This document shows, piece after piece, positions 9,025 through 20,673 of a stretch of DNA of 64,000 nt (the first letter of the stretch is position 1; each line of letters begins with the position of its first letter). Origin of the DNA: Silanimonas sp. (lineage in GTDB: Bacteria; Pseudomonadota; Gammaproteobacteria; Xanthomonadales; Xanthomonadaceae); NCBI GenBank assembly GCA_018334015.1, contig JAGXTI010000022.1:1-64000 (forward strand), in the 5' to 3' direction. Below the pieces are notes generated by a model. The model saw only the letters and a program-made list of their open reading frames with translations. It was not told where the DNA came from and did no database searches. A program made the position numbers and the translations under genes.

Positions 9025-9071
9025 GGGTATTCGTAATCTGCGGTTGGGGCATCGTGTTGCGGAGTCTGTCG

Positions 9072-9089
9072 CCTTACAATACTGTAAGG
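9072..9089. promoter_or_regulatory. vapBC operator palindrome over a -10 box
   Basis: CCTTACA-ATAC-TGTAAGG is a perfect 7-bp inverted repeat with a 4-bp spacer, 22 bp before the antitoxin start. The TACAAT at 9075-9080 inside it is a likely -10 box, so a bound VapB or VapBC complex would block the promoter. This is the usual autoregulatory arrangement of toxin-antitoxin operons. Confidence 0.55.
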
Positions 9090-9111
9090 ACGTAAACGTA
9101 CGGGAGTCTAC

Positions 9112-9357
9112 GTGAGCACCGCGACCCTCACCTCCAAAGGTCAGATCACCATCCCCGCACCGGTGCGGGCCAGCTTGGGCGTTGACACCGGCGACCGGAT
9201 CGAGTTCGTGCAGATCGCGCCCGGCCGGTTCGAGGTGATCGCGGCGACACTGCCGATCACCGGCCTCAAGGGCATCCTCCAGAAGCCGCCCATGCCGGTA
9301 TCGATCGATGCCATGAACGCGGCGATCGCTGACGCCGGCGCTGAGGCGGCTCGATGA
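9112..9357 (+). CDS. vapB: AbrB/SpoVT-type antitoxin (VapB)
   Basis: An 81-residue protein from GTG 9112 behind a GGGAG. Residues 3-45 (TLTSKGQITIPAPVRASLGV then DTGDRIEF) are a swapped-hairpin AbrB DNA-binding domain. The C-terminal tail (about 50-81) would wrap and neutralise the partner toxin. Its stop overlaps the toxin start as ATGA, so the two are translationally coupled. Binding to the inverted repeat at 9072-9089 would give autorepression. The pair sits between the polA-linked sRNA and a flavoprotein, a typical insertion-tolerant site. Confidence 0.85.
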   Translation: MSTATLTSKGQITIPAPVRASLGVDTGDRIEFVQIAPGRFEVIAATLPITGLKGILQKPPMPVSIDAMNAAIADAGAEAAR

Positions 9358-9740
9358 TCGGGTTGGACACCAATGTGCTGGTGCGCTACTTCGCGCAGGA
9401 CGACGCCAAGCAGTCGGCCAAGGCCACGGCCCTGATCGAGAGCCTGACGGATGCCCAGCCGGGCTACCTCTCACACGTGGTGCTGATTGAGCTCGTCTGG
9501 GTGTTGCAGCGCTGCTATGACGCTTCACGCGAAATGGTCGCGGAGACGCTGGAGCGGCTGCTGCGCACGCAGGGACTGGTGGTGCAGGAGGCGGAGCAGG
9601 TGTGGCAGGCGCTGCGCGTTTACCGTCAGGGCGGCGACTTTGCCGACTGCCTGATTGCCCGCGCGGCCATGGCCGCGGGCTGCGACGAGGTGGTCACCTT
9701 CGACAAGGGCGCGGGGAAGGCCGGGATGCGCCTGCTGTAA
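9354..9740 (+). CDS. vapC: PIN-domain ribonuclease toxin (VapC)
   Basis: A 128-residue PIN domain, normal for VapC toxins, which cleave tRNA or rRNA and stop translation. The metal-binding acidic residues are visible: Asp5 in GLDTNVLVRYF, Glu46 in LIELVWVL, Asp95/Asp98 in GGDFADCLIA and Asp117 in TFDKG. The active site therefore looks intact and the toxin is probably functional. It is the second gene of a two-gene operon with the AbrB-type antitoxin. The RNA target cannot be told. Confidence 0.87.
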   Translation: MIGLDTNVLVRYFAQDDAKQSAKATALIESLTDAQPGYLSHVVLIELVWVLQRCYDASREMVAETLERLLRTQGLVVQEAEQVWQALRVYRQGGDFADCLIARAAMAAGCDEVVTFDKGAGKAGMRLL

Positions 9741-9870
9741 GGTCGCAAATGGCTGAAGACCTCACTCAACCCGGGTTCTACCCCAATGCGCTCAGTGCCT
9801 CGTGATCCGGTCGCAGCCAAGCCTTCTTGACCCGGTTGGCCGGCCCCCACCGACTGTGGCATAAGGCCGC

Positions 9871-11177
9871 ATGACTTCTTTTGATCTGGCCGTTGTCGGC
9901 GGCGGCCCGACCGGCCTCGCCACCGTGCTGGCGGCGCAGGCCCTTGCCCCGTCCTGGCGCGTGCTCTGGTACCGCGGCCGCCAGCCCGGCTTCGTCCCCG
10001 CCTACGCCGGCCTGCATCCGGTGCACCGGCTCAACGTGCCGGTGGAGCGCATGGGCCTCGATGCCGCGCAGCCGGTCGATTTTCTCGACTGGCTGCAGGC
10101 CCGCCACCCCGAGCGTGGCGTGCGGCCCGGCGATTTCGTGCCGCGGACCTGGTTCGGCGATTACCTCGAAGCCCGGCAGGCCGGCCTGCGCGGCCCGCCG
10201 GCACTCGATGCCCGCCCGCAGGACCTGCAGGGCGTGGTCCCGAGCAAGGGCCAGTGGCGCTTGATCACCGCCGATGGCAACGAGGCCCACGCCCGGCGCG
10301 TGGCGCTCTGCCTCGGCCTGCCGGGTGGGCAGGCACCGGCGGCGGCACCCGCGCATTGGATCGCCGACCCCTGGGCCTGGTGGCGGGCCCTGCCCGAAGG
10401 CCCTTTGCCCTTGGCGGCAAGGGACGAAGTGCTGCTGGTCGGCAGCGGCCTCACCGCCGTCGACCTCGCCTTGGGCCTGCGGGCGCGGGGCTTTGCCGGG
10501 TCGATCCGGGCGGTGTCGCCACGCGGCCACTGGTCGCTGCCGCACGCCCCGACGCCCCCCCTGCCGGCCGCGGCACTGGCCGCTCTTGATGCCGAGCTGA
10601 CCGGCGCCGGCCGTGCCCGTCGCCTTTTCCGCCTGCTGCGCGAGGCCGCCGCCCATCACCCGTGGCGGGCCGTGCTCGATGCCCTGCGGCCCGCCACCAA
10701 CCGCTACTGGGCGGCGCTGCCCCTGGTTGAGCAGGCGCGCCTGCTGCGTCACGGCTTCGGCCCCTGGAACCGCCACCGCCACCGCATGGCCCCCGACGTG
10801 CGAGCCACGCTCGATGCCGACGCCGGCTTGCGCCTCGAGCGCGGCCGCATCCTTGTCGATGCCGAAGGGCGGCTCTGGCGCCGCCATGCCGGCCACGAGG
10901 AAGCCATCGATGCCGCCCTTGTGCTGGACTGCCGCGGCCCGGCGTTCCGCGCCGCCATGCAGGGCGAGGGCCTGCTGGCCCGGCTGGTGCGGGCGGGGGT
11001 GCTCGATGTGCATCCGCTGGGCACCGGCGTGTGCACGCCGGCCGATGCCTCGCTGGCCGTGCTGGGTGCGGCCCGTTTCGGCGAGGCCTTCGAGACCCTC
11101 GCCATCCCGGAACTGCGCCAGCAGGCGGTCGATACCGTGCGCCGCTGGCTCGAGCCCGAGGCCGCTGGTGATCGGCC

Positions 11178-11193
<16 letters not shown>
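9871..11193 (+). CDS. FAD/NAD(P)-binding oxidoreductase (COG4529-like)
   Basis: A 440-residue flavoprotein. The N-terminal LAVVGGGPTGLATVLAAQAL binds FAD, and a second GxGxxA-type site, VLLVGSGLTAVDLALGL (about residues 187-203), would bind NAD(P)H. The segment LHPVHRLNVPVERMG and the overall order match the COG4529 group of uncharacterised FAD/NAD(P)-binding proteins. The substrate is unknown. The last codons (Ser-Ala-Pro-Lys-stop) lie in GTCGGCTCCGAAATGA, the boundary motif of the intergenic repeat that follows, so the insertion seems to have rewritten the extreme C-terminus. It is convergent with hemF across the repeat array. Confidence 0.72.
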
Positions 11194-13753
<2,560 letters not shown>

Positions 13754-14824
13754 TCAGGCCACCGGTTTCAGGCCGCGGCGGCGGCGGATCTCGCGGCTCA
13801 GCACCACGAACAGGGTGATCACCGTCAGCGGCACCACGAACCACATCATCGCGTTGCTGAACACCGGCAAGGCGGCATGGCCGGTGGCGTCGAGGATCAG
13901 GAAGGCGGTGTAGGCCACGTAGTAGCCGAAGAACAAAGCACCTTCCCAGCGCTGGATGGTGTAGCCGACGAAGAAGATCGGCAGGCAGGCGATCGCCACC
14001 GCCATCATCACCGGGTAATCGAAACGGATCGCCGCATCCGACACCTCCAGGCCGCCGGGCGCCACCATCGCGGTCAGGCCGAGCACGGCCAAGATGTTGA
14101 AGATGTTGCTGCCCACCACATTGCCCACGGCGATGTCGCGCTGGCCGCGGAGGGCGGCGGTGATCGAGGTGGCCACCTCCGGCATCGAGGTGCCGGCGGC
14201 GACGATGGTCAGACCGATCACCAGTTCGGTCACGCCCATCGCGGTGGCGATCTCGACGGCGGCGCTGACCAGCCACTGCGAGCCGACCACCAGCAGGATC
14301 AGGCCGAACACGATCAGCGCGATGTTGACCGACCAGTGCGGGGCGCCCTCGATCACCTCGCCCTTCTCGCCGCTGGCGCGGCCGACGCGGATGGCCAAGG
14401 TGCAATAGCCGATCACGCCAGCGAACAGGATGGCACCCTCCCAGAACGCGATGCGGCCGTCCATCGACAGCACGAAGGCCAGCACCGAGACGCCGATCAT
14501 GATCGGCACATCGAGCTTGACGAGCTGCTTGCTGACCAGAAGCGGCGTGATCAGCGCCGAGAGGCCGAGGATGAACAGCACATTGAAGATGTTGCTGCCG
14601 ATGACGTTGCCGACCGCGATGTCGGCCTCGCCCTTCCAGGCCGAGGACACCGAAATCGCCATCTCCGGTGAGCTGGTGCCGAAGGCGACCACGGTGAGCC
14701 CGACCACCAGCGGCGAGATGCCGAAGCCCACGGCGACCCGCGAGGCACCCTTGACCAGAAAATCCGCCCCCCAGATCAGCAGAGCCAGGCCAGCGATAAG
14801 GGTCAGGGCGGTGAGCATGGGCAC
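13754..14824 (-). CDS. Ca2+/Na+ antiporter, YrbG type
   Basis: A 356-residue inner-membrane exchanger of the CaCA superfamily with about ten hydrophobic helices. The two inverted alpha-repeats are plain: AFGTSSPEMAISVSS with DIAVGNVIGSNIFN in the first half, and AAGTSMPEVATSITA with DIAVGNVVGSNIFN in the second. The acidic residue in each GTSxPE motif coordinates the transported ion. It most likely exports Ca2+ in exchange for Na+ or H+. It is separated by 62 bp from the downstream S9 peptidase gene, whose 3' end faces its start on the same strand. Confidence 0.92.
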   Translation of the reverse strand: MPMLTALTLIAGLALLIWGADFLVKGASRVAVGFGISPLVVGLTVVAFGTSSPEMAISVSSAWKGEADIAVGNVIGSNIFNVLFILGLSALITPLLVSKQLVKLDVPIMIGVSVLAFVLSMDGRIAFWEGAILFAGVIGYCTLAIRVGRASGEKGEVIEGAPHWSVNIALIVFGLILLVVGSQWLVSAAVEIATAMGVTELVIGLTIVAAGTSMPEVATSITAALRGQRDIAVGNVVGSNIFNILAVLGLTAMVAPGGLEVSDAAIRFDYPVMMAVAIACLPIFFVGYTIQRWEGALFFGYYVAYTAFLILDATGHAALPVFSNAMMWFVVPLTVITLFVVLSREIRRRRGLKPVA

Positions 14825-14886
14825 ATCGGAAGCGGAAGGGGCGGCGATTGTAACCGCCGCCCGGCGTCAGCGTCTTGAACACGGGT

Positions 14887-17298
14887 TCAGGGCGGTGCCG
14901 CGCCCTCGGGACGGAGGGTCTCGTCCATCAGTTCGAGGATGCGCCGGTACTGGTCGTACCAGGCCTCGGGCTGGACGTAGCCGTGCCGTTCCAGCGGGTA
15001 GCTGGCCAGTTCCCAGCCGTGCTTGCGCAATTCGATGAGCCGTTGCGCCAGGCGCACCGCGTCCTGGTAGAACACGTTGTCGTCCATCATGCCGTGGGCG
15101 ATCAGCAAGCGGCCCTGCAGGCCTTCGGCGTGTTCGATCGGCGAGCTGGCGATGTAGACCTCGGGGCCGAGCTCCGGGGTGTCGAGGATGTTGCTGGTGT
15201 AGGGGTGCTGGTAGTGCCGCCAGTCGGTGACCGGCCGCAGTGCGGCACCGGCCTGGTAGACGCCCGGCTGCTTGAACATCGCCATCAGGGCGATGAAACC
15301 GCCGTAGCTGCCGCCGTAGATGCCGATGCGGGCGCGGTCGGCCTGGTGGTTGGCGACCAGGTACTCGATGCCGTCCAGGTAGTCCTCCAGCTCCGGCCGG
15401 CCCATCTGCCGGTAGATGGCGGTGCGCCAGTCACGGCCGTAGCCCTCCGAGGCGCGGAAGTCGAGGTCGAGCACGAGGTAGCCGCGGTCGGCCAGCAGCT
15501 GGTGGAACATCTGCTCGCGAAAATACTGCGGCCAGCGCTGGTGCACGTTCTGCAGGTAGCCCGCGCCGTGCACGAACATCACCACCGGGTAGCTGCGTCC
15601 CGGCTGCATCGAGACCGGCGCGTGCAGCTTGCCCCAGATCGTGCCCGCGCCATGCCGCGAGGGCACCTGCACCAGCTGCGGGTCGCGCCAGGGGAAGGCC
15701 CGGAATTCGGCGCTGCGGGTGTCGGTGAGCTTGCGCAGCTCGCCACCGTCGATGCCGACCACGCCGGCCTGCGGTGGGGTGAAGCGGCGCGACCAGCGCA
15801 GGGCCAGCTGGCGGCCGTCGGGCGAGAGCGAGAAATCCTCGACCGCGTCGATGGCGGTCAGTTCGCGTACCTCGCCACCGGCCAGCGGCACCCGGCAGAT
15901 CTCGTAATCGCCGGGCCAGGCGCGGTTGCAGAGGACGAAGAAGGCCGAGGCATCGGCGGCCAGCACCGGCAGCGAGGCTTCCCATCGGCCCGAACTCAGG
16001 GCGCGGGCACGGCGACCGTCCTCGACATAGAGGTGCGAGAAACCGCTTTCCTCCGACAGCCACCAGGCGCGGCCGTCGGGCAGCACACCGAAATCGTTGA
16101 AGTTCCAGTTGATCCAGGCCGGGTCGGTGAGCCGATGCACGGTCGCGAGTGCCGCCGATTCGCGGTCGATGCGGACGATCCAGCGGTCCTTGTTGTCGAC
16201 GCTGCGCAGCATGGCGAGCGGCGTGCCGTCCGGGCCGAAGCGGACCTCCATCAGGCGCACCGGGCGCAGGCCCTCGAGGGCCGGTTGCTGGTGGCGGCGG
16301 CGCAGGTCGGCGAGCGGATCGTCGGTGATGCCGGGCAGGGCGGCCAGATCGATCGGCGTCACCCTGCCATCGGCCAGATCGATCAGCCGGAAGCTCTGGC
16401 CGCTGGGCGGATTGCGGCCGACGCGGGTGCGCACCTCCTCGCTGTCCTCGTAGCCGGATTCGGTGATGAATATCGGCATCTGGCCGCGGCGGCCGGCATC
16501 GAAGCCCTTCGGCTCCAGCGCCACCAGCAGGTGGCGGCCGTCGCTGGAAAGCTGGCTGGCGGCGAGCACCACGTCACTGCCGAGGTGGATCGGGGCGACG
16601 CTGCGGCTGGGGTCGGCGGCACGCTGGCGGGCCGCTTCGGCGGCCAGCGCGGCACGCTCCTCGCGTTGGCGGGCGAGGGTGACGATCAGCCGCAGTTCGG
16701 CATCGCGCAGCAGATCGGGCGCTGGCGGCGCCTGCGGGTCGTCCTCGGTCTTGAGCACGGCAATGGTGCGTTCGTGACCCTCGGCGAAGCGCCAGCCGCG
16801 CCATTCCGCACCGACCCGCCAGAGCAGACCGCCGCCGTCGGCGGCGAAGCGCAGGTCGGTTTCCTCGGCCGGGCCGTGGGTGAGTTGCTGGCGGCGACCG
16901 TCGGCGAGGTGCACCACGAAGACATCGCCGTGGCGCAGGTAGGCCATGCGCGTGCGGCGGGCATCGAACACCGGGTTGGCGGCATCGGCCTCGGCCAGGG
17001 CGGCGGCATCGAGGCGCTCGGCCGGGCCACCGGCCGCCGCTTGCCGCCAAACGTCCCGCACCGGCGAGCCGGCGCGCTTCAGGGTGTAGGCGACGTGGCG
17101 GGAGTCGGCGGTCCACCAGAGTTGTTCCACCGGCGGGCCGATCCAGTCGGGATGGGCCATGGCCTGGGCCAGGGTCAGCACGGGCGCGGTCGCCGGCGTG
17201 GTGGTCGGCGCGGTCGCCGGTGTCGGTGCGGCCAGGCCGCTGCCGGCCCATCCGAGGGTGGTGGCGAACAGGACGAGGCGAAGACGGGCTGGGCGCAT
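14887..17298 (-). CDS. Secreted S9-family prolyl oligopeptidase / dipeptidyl peptidase
   Basis: An 803-residue periplasmic or exported serine peptidase. The start at 17298 places a signal peptide (RLRLVLFATTLGWAGSGLAA) at the N-terminus; the upstream open frame to 17445 lacks support. Residues about 30-560 form a WD-like beta-propeller, and the last 250 residues an alpha/beta hydrolase. The catalytic triad is Ser in YGGSYGGFIALMAM, Asp in AHGMMDDNVFYQD and His in LERHGYVQPEAW. This matches the DPP4/acylaminoacyl-peptidase branch common in Xanthomonadales, which cleaves short peptides. It is divergently transcribed from the ankyrin gene across 135 bp. Confidence 0.9.
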   Translation of the reverse strand: MRPARLRLVLFATTLGWAGSGLAAPTPATAPTTTPATAPVLTLAQAMAHPDWIGPPVEQLWWTADSRHVAYTLKRAGSPVRDVWRQAAAGGPAERLDAAALAEADAANPVFDARRTRMAYLRHGDVFVVHLADGRRQQLTHGPAEETDLRFAADGGGLLWRVGAEWRGWRFAEGHERTIAVLKTEDDPQAPPAPDLLRDAELRLIVTLARQREERAALAAEAARQRAADPSRSVAPIHLGSDVVLAASQLSSDGRHLLVALEPKGFDAGRRGQMPIFITESGYEDSEEVRTRVGRNPPSGQSFRLIDLADGRVTPIDLAALPGITDDPLADLRRRHQQPALEGLRPVRLMEVRFGPDGTPLAMLRSVDNKDRWIVRIDRESAALATVHRLTDPAWINWNFNDFGVLPDGRAWWLSEESGFSHLYVEDGRRARALSSGRWEASLPVLAADASAFFVLCNRAWPGDYEICRVPLAGGEVRELTAIDAVEDFSLSPDGRQLALRWSRRFTPPQAGVVGIDGGELRKLTDTRSAEFRAFPWRDPQLVQVPSRHGAGTIWGKLHAPVSMQPGRSYPVVMFVHGAGYLQNVHQRWPQYFREQMFHQLLADRGYLVLDLDFRASEGYGRDWRTAIYRQMGRPELEDYLDGIEYLVANHQADRARIGIYGGSYGGFIALMAMFKQPGVYQAGAALRPVTDWRHYQHPYTSNILDTPELGPEVYIASSPIEHAEGLQGRLLIAHGMMDDNVFYQDAVRLAQRLIELRKHGWELASYPLERHGYVQPEAWYDQYRRILELMDETLRPEGAAPP

Positions 17299-17433
17299 GC
17301 GGAGGTCGGCGGAGCGTCGCGGGGGTGGCGGCAGCCTAGCAGGCCCGATCCGGGCCGGCACCGCCGCGCTGCGGGTGCTTCCGCTGGCCGGCCGCAGCCG
17401 CCACAATCCCGTGAATCCCCGTGCGCGACCCGG

Positions 17434-20400
17434 ATGCAGGCCCACGCCACCCCTCCCTCCCGCCTGCTCGCCCTGCCACTGCTGGCCGGTGGGCTGGCCC
17501 TGGCCCTGCTGCCGGCGCTCTGGCCGGTCGGTGCGCTGGCGATCCTCGGCCCCTGGCTGGCCCAGCCGCTGCTGGCTTTAAGCTGCGCCCGGCTGTGGCC
17601 GGCCCCGGAGGCGCCGCTGCGTCGCCTCTGGTGGCGCGATGGCTTGGCGCTGGCCCTGCTCTGGGGCCTCGCCTTCGCCCTGTTCGGGCTGGCCCTGGCC
17701 TGGCCCTACACCAGTCTGCTGCAGACCGGCAGCCTGCCGGCCGCGCTCGGCCTGGGGGCGGTGCTCGGCTTCGCCTGGATCATCGCCTGGCGGCAGTGGA
17801 CCCTGTTCGCTTTCGCCGCCCGGCAGGGCGGTGGCTTGCCGGCCCTGGCGGCGGCGCTGCCCGGCACCGGGGCGCTCGGCCGTGGCCTCGCCCTTGGCAT
17901 GGCGGTGCTGATGGCGGTGGCGCTTGGCTGGCTGCTGGTGCTGCCGCCGCCCGGCCTCGCCAGCCCCTGGGCGCTGGCCCTGCCCTACGCCCTCGGTCTG
18001 CTCGGCGTCCACCTTGCCCTGCAGCGGCGCGGCCATGCCCCGCCTTGGCCGGTCGAGGTCGAGGAGCCGGATGAGGAGATCGGACCGGAGACCGCAGCCG
18101 AGCCGATCGACGCCGCCGATGACCTGTTCGCTGCGGTTCGCGCCGGACGGATCGACAGCGTACTCGCTGCACTCGCCGAGGGCGCCGACCCCGATGCCCG
18201 ACCCGATCCCGCCGCTGCCGACCAGCGCACGCTGGCCATGCTGGCCGCCCTGTTGCCGGATCTGCGCCTGCTGCGGGCCCTGATCGCGCAAGGGGTCGAT
18301 CTCAACCTCGAACATGCCGGTCTGACCCCCTTGCTGGCCGCCACCCGCGACTCCTGGCACGGCCGCATCGACGCCGTGACCATGCTGCTCGCCAACGGTG
18401 CCGATCCGCGCCAGCCCGACCGCGAGGGCAACACGCCGCTGCACCATGCCGCACGCAGCACCGATCCGGCAGTCGCCGCGCAATTGCTCGATGCCGGCGC
18501 CGAACTGGCGGCGTTGAATGCCGAAGGCCAGTCGCCGCTGGCGATGGCCCTGCTCTCGGGCAACGCGCGGATGGCGCGCTTTCTGCTGGAACGTGGGGCA
18601 CGCCCGGAACAGCCGGGCGCCCTGCCGGCGCTGCTGGCCGCCGCCGCCGGCGAGGACGACGACCCCGCCGTGGTGCAACTGCTGCTGCGCCACAAGGCAC
18701 GGGTCGATGCCCGCGATGCCCGCGGCCGCAGCGCCCTCTTGGAAGCGATCGCCGCCGGCCACGCGGCGATCGTCCGCGCCCTGCTCGAGGCCGGGGCCTC
18801 GCCCCTGCTCACCGATGCCGAGGGCCGCAATGCCCTGCTCGAAGCCGCCGCCTCGCCGAACCCGGCCGTGTTGCCGCTGCTGGCCGGCAAGCGCCTCGAC
18901 CCGGCCAGCACCGACCTCGGCGGCCGCAACGCGCTGGCCCTGGCCTGTCTGGCCGGCGTCGAGCCGGAGCGCCTGCGCGCACTGCTCGCGCTCGGCGTCG
19001 ACCCGCAGCAGCGCGATGCCGCCGGCCGCCGTCCGGTCGACCACGCCATCGGGGCCGGCCGCTGGCCGCTGGTGGCCGTGCTCGATCCCGACGGCCCGCT
19101 GCCGGCCGGGGCGCTCGATGAGCCGCCCGCCAGCGATCCGCGGGTGGTTCGCGACCGCCTGCACGAGGCCTTGCGCGAGCGCGATTTCGCCGCCGCCGCC
19201 GGGCTGCTTGCCGCCGCCGAGGCGCCTTCGACGACGGCGCTCTCGATGCTGCTCTTGGAGTTCGCCGAGACGGCGACGCAGGACATCGCCGCTTGGCTGC
19301 TCGCCCACGGTGCCCGGCTCGATGCCCGTGTCAGCGGCATGGACAGCGTCGGCTTCCTGCTGCTCGATCGTGGCCCGGAGGCTCTGGGCGTGCTCGAACT
19401 CGCCCTCGACAGCGGGCAGGCCCCGCAGGGCGCCGGTGCACTGGCGCGTTGGCTGGCGGCCAGCGCCGCCCAGCCGCAACGTGCCGAGCCGCTGGCCCTG
19501 CGCCTGCTGGAGTGCGGTGTCGATCCCTTCGCCGCCGCGCCGGGCGGGGAGCCGACCGTGCTGCTGGCCGCCGCCGGCAACCAGTCGCGGCTGCTCGCGG
19601 CCCTGCTGGCGCGCGGCCTCGATCCCACCGTCCGCGATGCCCGCGGCAACACCCCGCTGCACCGGGCGGTGACCGGCGGCCACGAGGCCCTGGTCCGCCT
19701 GCTGATCCGCCACGGCGCCTCGGCCGAAGCCCGCGCCGCCGATGGCCAGACGCCGCACGGCCTGGCTCTGGCGCGCGGTCGCCGCGACCTCGCCGAATGG
19801 CTGGATTGGCGGCCCTGGCCGCTGCCGGCTCGTCCCTTGCGCGATGCCGACCTGCCGGCGGCGGCGGTGGCCGGCGACCTCGGCGCGCTCAGCCGTCTGC
19901 TCGGCCTCGGCCTGCCGATCGACGCCGTCGATGCCCAGGGCTGCACCGCCCTGCTGCGTGCCGCCGGCGGCGGCCACCGGGCCTTGGTCGATCACCTGCT
20001 CGACCGCGGCGCCGACCCTGCCCGCGCCGCCCGCACCGGAGCTACGCCGCTGTCGGCCGCCATCAGCATGCGGCATGCGGCGGTGGTCGAGCGGCTGCTG
20101 GCCGCCGGGGTCGACCCCAACCCGCCGATGCCGGGCGGGGTCACGCCGCTGATGCTGGCAGCCGCGCTGGGCCTGCCCGAGCTGGTGGCCCGCCTGCTGC
20201 AGGCCGGTGCCGACATCACCGCCCGCGACGGTCAGGGCCTGAGTGCGCTGCATTGCGCGGCCCTGTTCGCGTTTTCCGCCCGCGAGCGGGCCCGCGTGCT
20301 GGCCCTGCTCGACACCCTGCTGCTGGCCGATGCCCCCCTCGAGGGCGATCCGCCGCCGGCACCGACGCCTTTGCTGCTGCTGCTCGGTGCGCGCGCCGAA

Positions 20401-20670
20401 GCCGGCGCCGCCCACGACGAGGAGGTGGTGCTGGCCGCGCTCGATCGTCTGCTGGGCGAGGGCGTGCCGCTCAGCCGCGCCGATCACCGCGGCCTGACCG
20501 CCCTGCATCTTGCCGCCCTGCACGGCATGGGCCGCGTGGTCGAACGGCTGCTGGCCGAGGGTGCCGACCCGTTCGCCCGCGACCGCTACGGCCGCACGCC
20601 GGCCGAACTGGCCCTGCTGCGCGGCTTTGTCGACATCGCCGCGTGCTTCGGGCCGGCCCGCCGGGGCTGA
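17434..20670 (+). CDS. Membrane-anchored ankyrin-repeat protein
   Basis: A 1078-residue protein. The reading frame is open far upstream because of high GC, but the ATG at 17434 is the first start beyond the peptidase promoter and begins a membrane domain. Residues 1-205 hold about five hydrophobic segments (LLALPLLAGGLALALLPALW, WWRDGLALALLWGLAFALFG and others). After an acidic linker come many ankyrin repeats, recognisable as GNTPLHHAARS, GRSALLEAIAAGHAAIVRALLEAGAS, GNTPLHRAVTGGHEALVRLLIRHGAS, GVTPLMLAAALGLPELVARLLQAGAD and GLTALHLAALHGMGRVVERL. I count roughly fifteen to twenty, some degenerate. It is probably a cytoplasmic-facing scaffold; partners are unknown. Its stop is 3 bp from the end of rho, which is convergent. 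Confidence 0.85.
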   Translation: MQAHATPPSRLLALPLLAGGLALALLPALWPVGALAILGPWLAQPLLALSCARLWPAPEAPLRRLWWRDGLALALLWGLAFALFGLALAWPYTSLLQTGSLPAALGLGAVLGFAWIIAWRQWTLFAFAARQGGGLPALAAALPGTGALGRGLALGMAVLMAVALGWLLVLPPPGLASPWALALPYALGLLGVHLALQRRGHAPPWPVEVEEPDEEIGPETAAEPIDAADDLFAAVRAGRIDSVLAALAEGADPDARPDPAAADQRTLAMLAALLPDLRLLRALIAQGVDLNLEHAGLTPLLAATRDSWHGRIDAVTMLLANGADPRQPDREGNTPLHHAARSTDPAVAAQLLDAGAELAALNAEGQSPLAMALLSGNARMARFLLERGARPEQPGALPALLAAAAGEDDDPAVVQLLLRHKARVDARDARGRSALLEAIAAGHAAIVRALLEAGASPLLTDAEGRNALLEAAASPNPAVLPLLAGKRLDPASTDLGGRNALALACLAGVEPERLRALLALGVDPQQRDAAGRRPVDHAIGAGRWPLVAVLDPDGPLPAGALDEPPASDPRVVRDRLHEALRERDFAAAAGLLAAAEAPSTTALSMLLLEFAETATQDIAAWLLAHGARLDARVSGMDSVGFLLLDRGPEALGVLELALDSGQAPQGAGALARWLAASAAQPQRAEPLALRLLECGVDPFAAAPGGEPTVLLAAAGNQSRLLAALLARGLDPTVRDARGNTPLHRAVTGGHEALVRLLIRHGASAEARAADGQTPHGLALARGRRDLAEWLDWRPWPLPARPLRDADLPAAAVAGDLGALSRLLGLGLPIDAVDAQGCTALLRAAGGGHRALVDHLLDRGADPARAARTGATPLSAAISMRHAAVVERLLAAGVDPNPPMPGGVTPLMLAAALGLPELVARLLQAGADITARDGQGLSALHCAALFAFSARERARVLALLDTLLLADAPLEGDPPPAPTPLLLLLGARAEAGAAHDEEVVLAALDRLLGEGVPLSRADHRGLTALHLAALHGMGRVVERLLAEGADPFARDRYGRTPAELALLRGFVDIAACFGPARRG

Positions 20671-20673
20671 GGA

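Noticed and set aside
14875-17433. Upstream extension of the ankyrin frame
   Set aside because: It runs antisense through the S9 peptidase gene. The ATG at 17434 starts the plausible membrane domain.
17578-20523. 981-codon open frame antisense to the ankyrin gene
   Set aside because: A GC-driven shadow of the real gene: glutamine/glycine-rich low-complexity product, no family, no ribosome binding site.
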